Assembly: GCA_003117195.1 (NCBI GenBank)
Contig: BDSI01000134.1
Span: 250,501-314,500 of the forward strand
Reading direction: 5' to 3'
Source of the DNA: Eudorina sp. 2006-703-Eu-15
Lineage: Eukaryota; Chlorophyta; Chlorophyceae; Chlamydomonadales; Volvocaceae
Length of the DNA stretch: 64,000 nucleotides
Shown: positions 56,539 to 64,000 of the stretch, one piece after another
How positions within the stretch are numbered: the first letter of the stretch is position 1
Layout of the letters: every line of letters starts with the position of its first letter
The notes under the pieces: model-generated
Database searches by the model: none
Told to the model about the DNA's origin: nothing
The model's input: only the letters and a program-made list of their open reading frames with translations
Translations under genes and position numbers: made by a program

Positions 56539-59500
56539 CTACTGTATGGGCCCCCCTGCTGGACCTGCCACCTCCGCCGCCTCCGCCTCCGCCGCCTCCG
56601 CCAGGTCCGCCGCTGGTGTCCACGGGTACGGGGCTGGTCTGCCCCCGGCGTCGGCGTCGACCCCCGCGGCCGCTAGCAGGTGCCTGAGGTGGCGGGTCTG
56701 TCGGGAGGGCAGTCGCAGGGCGGCGAACTGCTCCGCCACCACCACCGCCACAAGCCAGCCCCGCTCCTGGGGGACGGCGGCAGTTGGGAAGACCGGAGAA
56801 CACGGGATGTAGGACATGAGTGGACATGTTCAGTTTGCGGTGACATGAGGGCGGCAATGTGCGGTGACATGAGGGCGGCAATGTGCGGTGACATGAGGGC
56901 GGCAATGTGCGGTCACATGAGGGCGGCAATGTGCGGTCACATGAGGGCGGCAATGTGCGGTCACATGAGGGCGGCAATGTGCGGTGACATGAGGGCGGCA
57001 ATGTGCGGTGACATGAGGGCGGCAATGTGCGGTGACATGAGGGCGGCAATGTGCGGTCACATGAGGGCGGCAATGTGCGGTGACATGAGGGCGGCAATGT
57101 GCGGTGACATGAGGGCGGCAATGTGCGGTGACATGAGGGCGGCAATGTGCGGTCACATGAGGGCGGCAATGTGCGGTCACATGAGGGCGGCAATGTGCGG
57201 TGACATGAGGGCGGCAATGTGCGGTCACATGAGGGCGGCAATGTGCGGTGACATGAGGGCGGCAATGTGCGGTCACATGAGGGCGGCAATGTGCGGTCAC
57301 ATGAGGGCGGCAATGTGCGGTGACATGAGGGCGGCAATGTGCGGTCACATGAGGGCGGCAATGTGCGGTCACATGAGGGCGAGGGGAACGGAGGCGGGGG
57401 AAGGCGGGGGCGTTGGGGGCCAGGGGATGGTGGAAGATGGTGGCACGTGGCCCGTCGCCGCCCGAGGGGCAATCGGCCCGGGTCCTCTGCCGGGGTCCCG
57501 TCCCCTCACCTTGAGCAGCTGCACCGTGGTGAACAGCGGCCCCAGCGGCTGCCCCACCTCATTCACCGCGAAGTCGGACCGCTCCGCCAACAGCAGCACC
57601 GCGGGCCGCGGGGCCGCGTCCGGCAGCTCCAGGGAGGACGGCAGCGCCAGCGGGAAGGAGCCGTGGGTGCGCAGCAGCCGGGGGCTGTAGCCCAACTGGC
57701 GGGCGGCCGCTGCTACAGCCGCCTGCTGGGGGTGCCGCCGCCGCAGCGCGTGTTGCCACGTGGACAACAGCTGGGAGGTCAGGCGCGAACTGCCGCCGCC
57801 GCCGCCGCCGCCACCGTCGTCGTTGTCGCCGCTTTCATCGCCGACGGCGAGCCCCGCGGCAGCGGCGGTGGAAGCCATGTCCGTGTCCATGTCGGGGGCA
57901 GCAGCGGCTGGTTCGCTTCCTTCTCCATCTCCATTCTCACGCGCATGTGGCCTACCATCCTCCGAAACCCTGAGAGGATCTGGATCTGGAGCTGGAGCTG
58001 GATCTGCAGTCGGAGGTGGGAAGGCTGGGACAGCGGCGGTCGCCGCCGCCGCTGATGACGAAGACGCCGGGTGGCCCCCCGACGGCCCCGCGGCGGCTTC
58101 AGTCCCCGACGGCCCCGCGGCGGCTTCAGTCCCCGACGGCCCCGCGGCGGCTTCAGTCCCCGACGGCCCCGCGGCGGCTTCAGTCCCCGACGGCCCCGCG
58201 GCGGCTTCAGTCCCCGACGGCCGCTGCCCCGTCCCCGTCCCCCGCAGTCGGCTCTGCACCCGCAGCCTCACGGAGCGGTGCGGACTAGCCAGCAGCAGCG
58301 CCAGAGCCTCCGCCACGATCAGCGCCACGCCGGGCTCCAGGGGGGCGTCTGGCGGCGGCGCCGGAGTGACCCGTGGGTCAGTGGCGACCGCCACCGCTGC
58401 GGCCTCGGCTTCATCCGCTTCATCCGCCGCCTCCGCCGCCTCCAATCGGTCCAGGAGGAGCTCCACCTCCGCCACAAATTTGCGGCGGTCCTGGGCCGCC
58501 AGCACCAGCTGCTGTACGGCAAGGCTCCAGAGCAGTACGGCAGCCTGGTGGCGGCTGAGGGCGGGCGCCAGGGAGGCGAGGTGGGGGGCGGCGGGTCCCC
58601 TCCAGGTGAGGCACACACCCGCGGTGAGGTGCGCCACCGCCCAATTGGCCTGAGGGGGGTTGGGGTGGGGTGGGGTGGGGTCGAGTGCACGGTGTCCTTC
58701 TGTGAATTCGCGCAGCTGCTCTTCCCCCTGCCTGAAGCCATCCTGCGCCTACGGTAGAAGGTCGCTGCCGGGGGGCGCTCGCCCAGGCCCCGTCGGCCCC
58801 CAGCGACCCGTCCCGCCCACCCGGCAGCAGCACGTCACGCGCGCGGCAACCCACGTCACCGCCCCCTCTCCGGCCCGAGACCTGACCCCCTCTCTGCCCA
58901 CCGGCCCACCGACCCACGGACCTGCGTGAAGCTGGCGGGCGGCAGCGCCCCCGCCGCCTCTGTCAGCGCCCCGCTCAGAGCCTCCACCGCGTCCCGCCGG
59001 TAGTGCCCCGCCACCGCACACGCCCACAGCACCATCGCCACCCGCCCGGGGCCCAGCCGGGACGCCTTGCGGACAGCGTACGACAACAGGGTGTCGTACA
59101 GTACGACATTGTAGCAGTCGGCGGCGGCGAAGGCCCACAGGATCAGCGCCGCCCACGGCGCCGTCACCATACCCGCCTCCCGGGTCGGTCCCGCGTCCGC
59201 GCCGCCGCCGCCGCCGCCAAAGCCGCCTCCGCCGCCCGGGCCCCGCTGCCGCCTGCCGCTGACTGCACCCACATCCCCAACCCCAGCCCCAGCGCCCCGC
59301 CCCGTGCGCTCCGATCGAGCCCTGGTCTGGGTCTCCACAGCCGTGCTGTAGCGGGGGAGGCCGTCTTTATCCAGTGCGGCCTCGGCCTCCTCTACCTTCT
59401 CCGCCTCCTCCCGCCCGACCGACACGGTCGCGTTCGTTGGCCCCAGCGGCGGGGCGGCGGCGGCGGTCGGCGGCGGGAAGCGCCGCATCACCTCCGCCGC

Positions 59501-62074
59501 CGCCAGCTGCATCAGCTGCGGGGAGGTCTGCCCCGACGACACCAGCGCCCACAGCGTCATGGCCAGACCGTTGCGGGCCAACCGACTTAGCAGGCCGCCA
59601 ACCGACCCGTGGGTCCGTACCCCGACACTGGCCCGCGCGGCGGCGGCGCCGGTGCCGGCGGAGGCGCCGTGCCCGAATCCCCCTGCGTAGGTCCCCTGCT
59701 TGCCCGCCAGCAGCTCCGCCGCCAGCCCCAGGACCGATGGGTCGGTACGGCCGAGTCGTGCGAAGGCGCAGCACACCAGCGGCAGCTGCCGAGGGCTCAG
59801 CCGCGGCAACAACCGGTGCGACGCCGCCGCGAAGGCGTCCAGCACATGGCCCACCGTGGCCTCCCACGCCTCACCCTGCGCACCCGCTTCCTCTTCCACC
59901 GCGCCCAGTTCCGGCCCCTCAGCCGCCCACTCGGCTTCCGCGCCGGCGGGAGGGTCCTGCTGCCCCATGGGTCCGTCGACGCGTGTGGCGGGACTCCGCG
60001 GCCACGTCCGCTGGCGGCCAAGGCACCACAGCACCATCACCGCCGCGTCCAGCTCCCCCGGGGACAGCTCCTCCGGGCCGACCAAGTCTGCGGCCGCTGC
60101 GGTGTCCCGTTGCGCAGAGGCACCGACCCTTGGGTCAGTGCCGGCCGCCGGGACGCGCCTGGACGTCATGACCGCGCCGCGACCGCCCTCCGTTTTACTA
60201 CGGTTGGTGGTGCTGCTACTGCTGCCACTGCTACTGCTGCTACTGCCGCCAACGAGAGCGGCGCCGTTGGAGGCGGCGCGTTGAAGCACCTGTTCGAGCC
60301 GCTCGCATGCCAGCTGTATCAGCTCGGCTCGCTGGATGCCCAGCTGCTGCAGCCCCCACGCCGCCGCCGCCAGGTGGCTCAACGCCGCGGAGCGGCGGGC
60401 GGCCCACAGCGCGTCCGCCGCCGCCTCGACGGCCCGCCGCTCGGGGCCGTCAGTGCGGCCGCACCTCAGCTTCCCAAGCGCCCAGATCAGGCTGGAGGCG
60501 CCCAACACCGCGCTGGCGCCGCCGTCCCCGCCGTCGTCGCCGCCACCTCCTCCCGCCTTGCCGCCGTCGCCGCTTCTCCTCCCCCCGGGCTCCCAGATCC
60601 AGTTCCCGCCAAAATTGAGCGCCGCCGCATCTTCGCCATGACCCACATCATCTCCGCCTCCTGTTGGATCGTCGACGCCATTCGGATGTCCGCTCTCACT
60701 GACCCGTGGGTCGGAGCCCCGAAGCCCCAGCAGCGCCCGTACCGCGGGTCCGTGGCGGTACTCGAACGTCGCAAAGGCCCACAGCAGCCGCTGCCGGCAC
60801 AGCGGACTCCAAGCCTCCGCACCTGCCCCGTCCGCGGCACCTGACCCATGGGTCGTCTGGCCCCGCCCGGGCTGCTCCTGCGCCCCGCCATCTGCACTGC
60901 CGCTGCCCCGCCATCCGCTGCTGCTGTCCCTGCTGCTGCTGCTGCTGCTGCTGTCAACATCCCTGCTGCCGATATCACCACAGCACCGATCGGCCACCGC
61001 CCGCAGCAGGGCCGGGCAGCGGAACCTCCGCTGCGCCAGGCTGGCCGTGAACAGCGCGATGTCGGTCGGGCTGGCGGCCGGCAGCTGCGCCTGGAAGGCG
61101 GCGGCAGCTGCGGGCAGGAAGGCGGTGTGCGGCGCCTGCAGCCGGGTGCAGGCCCACACCGCCATGGCCAGACCCTGGGGGGGCATCTCCGCCGCCTGGT
61201 CCGATGCGGCCGCCAGCAGCCCCGGCAGCAGCCCCGGCGGCAATCCCCCCGCAACCCGCGGCGGGATCGCCGCCGCCGCCGCCGGCGGGGGCCCCCCGCG
61301 GGCGGGGCCGCGGCAGGGGCAGGGGCTCTGCTGCTGCTGCTGGTCCAGGCGCGCCAGTGCCCAGAGCACGGTGGCGGTGTCCTGGGGTCGGAAGCAGGGC
61401 AAGGCCTCGCAGCAGCTCTCCAGCAGCAGCTGCAGCAGGGGCTCAGGGCCCCGGATGCGCCAGGTGGCTAGGGCCCAGAGGATGTTGGAGAGGGCCTGGG
61501 GAGAGGCGTCACGGAGGAGGGGGGTGCGGGAGGAGGAGGCGGGGGAGGGGTCCTGGGTCGTCGCCGCTAGGAGGAGGGCGTCCAGGAGCGCGGTCGGGGC
61601 GGGCCGGCCGAGCTTGGCCAGGGCCCAAAGCACGGTTGCGATTTCGCGGGCGGTGGCGCGGGTCAGGATGTGGTCGGTGGTGAGGAGCGCGGTGAGGGCG
61701 TCCAGGAGGCGCGCGGCGGAGGCGCTGCGGGCGCCGGGGAGATTGACGGCCATGGACATGGCCGCCGAGATGTGGATGTGGTTGAGGGCATCCCAGTGCG
61801 ATGCGCAGTTGTTTGAGAGCTCTTGGAGGTGCTGGGAGCGCCTGATGAGGGCAGTAAGCTGTTGGGCCTCCGGCTGCCATTTCGATGTCGTCGACCCAGC
61901 TTTGCCGCGGTGGTTACTGTCATGGGCTGCAAGGAAGATGGCCTTACATTGAATTCTATTTACATAACTATGCGACTTATTGATACAGAGCCGCCGGTAG
62001 TCGCGACAGTCCGAAAACGGCCGTGGTGCAAGATGCTGGCAGCGCTTTGCCAGCATGAAATGAATTGCTTGCAT
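56539..62074 (-). CDS. Helical-repeat protein with C-terminal RAP domain
   Basis: Three minus-strand exons join in phase 0 (62074-58922, 58649-57510, 56766-56539), giving about 1,506 residues. The first exon carries many ~37-residue helical repeats ending in an LWALA-like signature: EIATVLWALAKLG, ALSNILWALATWR, DTATVLWALARLD, GLAMAVWACTRLQ, GLAMTLWALVSSG, RVAMVLWACAVAG. This is the look of the octo/heptatricopeptide-like RNA-binding repeats common in green algae. The C-terminus is a RAP domain (AVLLLAERSDFAVN, QPLGPLFTTVQLLK, then ERGWLVAVVVAEQFAALRLP) split by a 743-bp intron. RAP proteins act on chloroplast or mitochondrial RNA. I chose the ATG at 62074, which gives a basic, Ser/His-containing N-terminus suited to an organelle transit peptide. 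Between repeats and RAP domain are Ser/Gly/Ala linkers and a coding minisatellite. The target transcript is unknown. Confidence 0.8.
56841..57380. repeat. 24-bp minisatellite in the RAP-domain intron
   Basis: 22 complete copies plus a partial one. Units differ almost only at one base (GGTGACATGAGGG against GGTCACATGAGGG). The array occupies most of the intron that splits the RAP domain. Confidence 0.97.
58081..58215 (-). repeat. 27-bp coding minisatellite in the RAP gene
   Basis: Five perfect copies encoding GPSGTEAAA on the minus strand, inside exon 58649-57510, in the linker before the RAP domain. The length is a multiple of three, so changes in copy number keep the frame. Confidence 0.95.
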
Positions 62075-62459
62075 TCCACGCAAATTGGCAGTCCTGCATT
62101 TTCGGGGGTGGGCACGCCCAGTCACGGACCCCCAACTTGCATCCTAGTTCGGCATTGCAACAACGCAAACAACAAACTGCCTGCAGTCTGCAATATATCC
62201 GCACGTGCAAGTCCTAATCTCTGCAAAGCTGATAATCCTGCCTAGACCTTCAGGAAATCAAAAGGCATCCGAACACCGAGGCCGCGCGCAGATTCCGTTT
62301 TCCGTTTGAAGGTGCAACCAACCACTGCAACGATCACCACTGCCAGACGACGGTCACAGCGCCGCTATTTCAGCCTCAGTGCGCCAGTGGCCCACGTTCC
62401 ATTTGTTACTCCACATCTCTCATCGCCCACATTCTTGAGACTAATCCATAATCCATGTC
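62075..62459. other. Spacer upstream of the RAP gene
   Basis: 385 bp, less GC-rich than the genes. It lies between the start of the RAP gene and the stop of the next minus-strand gene, so it must hold the RAP gene promoter and the upstream gene's 3' UTR. No motif stands out. Confidence 0.5.
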
Positions 62460-64000
62460 TCACTCCACAATGCCCTCCAGCGCCCGCGCCGCACGCCCCT
62501 GCCCCTCGCTCCCCTTCTTTCGAAACCGAGTCACCGCCTTGAGCTTGGTCGCCGCCCTCTCCCACAGCAACTTGGCCGCGCTCTTGTTGCCCTCCTCCTC
62601 ATCCTCCCTTTCCGCGCCGCCGCCACCGCCACTGCCACCCGCACTGCCGACACTCCCGCCTCCGCTTGCGCTGCCACGCCGGCTCCCGGCCCCACCCCAA
62701 CTGCTGCTCCGCACGACAGGCGTCGGCGGCGACCCGCCCGATGCCGCCGCCGCCGCCCCCGCCTGCTGCTGATGGAGCTGCTGCTGCTGCCCCGCAGCTC
62801 CCAGCGGCCGCAGTTTGTTGTGTTTGAGCAGGAAGAGCTGGTAGGCCGGGTTGAAGTGGGTGAAGCAGTGGGTGCACACGCAGCGACTGATGTGGTCGCA
62901 GGAGCCCGTGGGGCCGTGCGGGCTGCGGGGGGAGCGGAGGGGGGATACTAGGGTTTGGATAGGGAGGGGGGGTGGGTGGAGGATACGGCGGGGCGATACG
63001 GATACGGATACGGAGGGGACCAGGGGGTTGGTGTGGGATGTGGGATGTCGGATGTGAGTGTGTGTGTGTGTGGGGGGGGGGGTGTTGGGCCTCCCGCCGG
63101 GGCCGCCGGACCGTATGTACCATATGTACCATATGTACCGTATGTACCGTATCTACATTATGTACCGTATGTTGAAGAGCTCCTGGCCCGACCCGAGCCG
63201 CCCGCCCCCAGCCGCCCGCCCCCAGCCGCCCGGAGGCTGCGACCGCCCTTCGCCTACGGCGGTACTTTGGACGGCGGGTGCTGCTGCGGACTCGCTCCCG
63301 CCCCCGGCCGCCTCAGTGCTGTGCCGCGGCTCGGACCGCATACCCTACCTAAGAGCCTACCCCCCGTCATCGTCGCCGTCACCACCCCATCGGTCGGTCG
63401 TCGCAGCCCTCGGTGCTCCCGGGCGGGTCCGCCGCCTACAAACCGGTTATCGACTGCCCGCGTTGCTCCTCCCCGCGCTGGCGGCTCAGCTCGCCAGTAC
63501 CGACCCTACCCGACGATGCCACCGGCCCTCCACTCCCCTGTCAATCAAGACAGCGACAGCGACACCGCGGAACGCCACGCCCCTTCCCCCCTTCCCCCTC
63601 TGGCAGCAGCGCAGTTTGAAGTGTCCACTAGCAGTTTCCTATTCCCCATCCCCCAACCCCCCACACGGTACCGGTATGTCCACCAATGTCCTATCCCCCC
63701 CATCAGGCCCACCATCAGGCCCACCTGTCCCCCATCAGGCCCACCTGTACGCCGTGTGCTCCCCGCAAACGGTCCTCTGGCAGCGCCCGCAGTAGTGACG
63801 CTTCAAGTACTCCCCAAAGTGGCGCAGATCCAGCTTCCGGCCGCAGCCGGGGATGGCGCACATCTTGCCTCGCCCCCGCCCCGACACGCCGCCGCCGCCG
63901 CCCGCCAGCTCCACCGCCGTCCCCATCGCCATCAGATCCAGCTCCGACTCCGCCTCCCTCAACCCGCCTTGCCGGGATGCACCCCCGCCCGCGCCGAGGA
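62460..64000 (-). CDS. FYVE-like zinc-finger protein, 3' part
   Basis: Partial; the 5' end lies beyond the right edge. Two exons are supported: 64000-63746 (open to the edge) and 62922-62460, joined in phase. The junction completes the zinc finger: CAIPGCGRKLDL, then EYLKRHYCGRCQRTVCGEHT, then CDHISRCVCTHCFTHFNPAY. The eight ligands (C-x4-C, CxxC, CxxH, CxxC) and the basic KRHYC patch resemble a FYVE-type finger, which binds phosphatidylinositol 3-phosphate on endosomal membranes. The third pair, CxxH in place of CxxC, and the wide first pair are unusual. After the finger come Gln/Ala/Gly/Ser-rich linkers, an acidic EREDEEEGNKS stretch and a basic tail (ERAATKLKAVTRFRKKG). Membrane-traffic involvement is inferred from the finger alone. 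Confidence 0.65.
63110..63172. repeat. 9-bp repeat (ATGTACCAT/ATGTACCGT)
   Basis: About six tandem units in the intron of the zinc-finger gene. Confidence 0.85.

Noticed and set aside
56489..57690. Repeat protein of MRAAMCGD or CDRTLPPS units
   Set aside because: The 24-bp unit keeps several frames open; splice sites at 57510 and 56766 place the array in the RAP gene intron and rebuild the RAP domain.

Overview
The window is nuclear DNA of a green alga, most likely a volvocine or other chlamydomonadalean species. This is inferred from the very high GC content, genes split into many short-to-medium exons with GT-AG introns, long Ala/Gly/Pro/Gln low-complexity stretches inside coding exons, introns full of GC-rich mini- and microsatellites, and gene families typical of that lineage (receptor-type nucleotide cyclases, RAP-domain organelle RNA proteins). 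No bacterial operons, rRNA genes or CRISPR arrays are present, and no convincing tRNA. All gene models below were built by eye from splice-site phase and reading-frame continuity; none is confirmed by transcripts.

Layout: (1) 2172-8278, minus: a seven-exon gene for a disordered ~1,099-residue protein of unknown function. (2) 10804-12499, minus: a three-exon gene for a Gly/Tyr-rich protein with two PPGG motifs like those of Jupiter/HN1-type microtubule-associated proteins. (3) 16953-33063, minus: a ~16 kb gene with at least 16 exons for a receptor-type class III cyclase (signal peptide, periplasmic-binding-like ectodomain, one membrane span, pseudokinase, cyclase). (4) 36417-38429, minus: a three-exon gene for a secreted protein with a short Pro-rich hinge. 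(5) 39819-53956, plus: a tandem array of four paralogues. (6) 56539-62074, minus: a helical-repeat plus RAP-domain protein. (7) 62460 to the right edge, minus: the 3' part of a gene with a FYVE-like zinc finger. The long spaces at 1-2171, 8279-10803, 12500-16952, 33064-36416 and 54000-56538 hold repeats, but I see no convincing gene in them.

The most unusual part is the array at 39.8-54.0 kb. Each unit encodes a basic Ala-rich N-terminus, a coiled coil of 16-residue repeats (QGQIADLQKQLEEERR), a Pro-rich hinge, up to three hydrophobic segments, and a C-terminal domain that I recognise as an LC8-type dynein light chain fold. Copy C is open throughout, and copy D is open but has lost the membrane exons and gained an ~85-residue Asp tract. 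Copies A and B carry frame breaks. A membrane-anchored coiled coil fused to LC8 is not an architecture I know.

A second DNA-level signal is a dispersed 12-bp palindrome, GACCCNNGGGTC. It occurs about a dozen times across coding and non-coding DNA and in more than one reading frame of the RAP gene.
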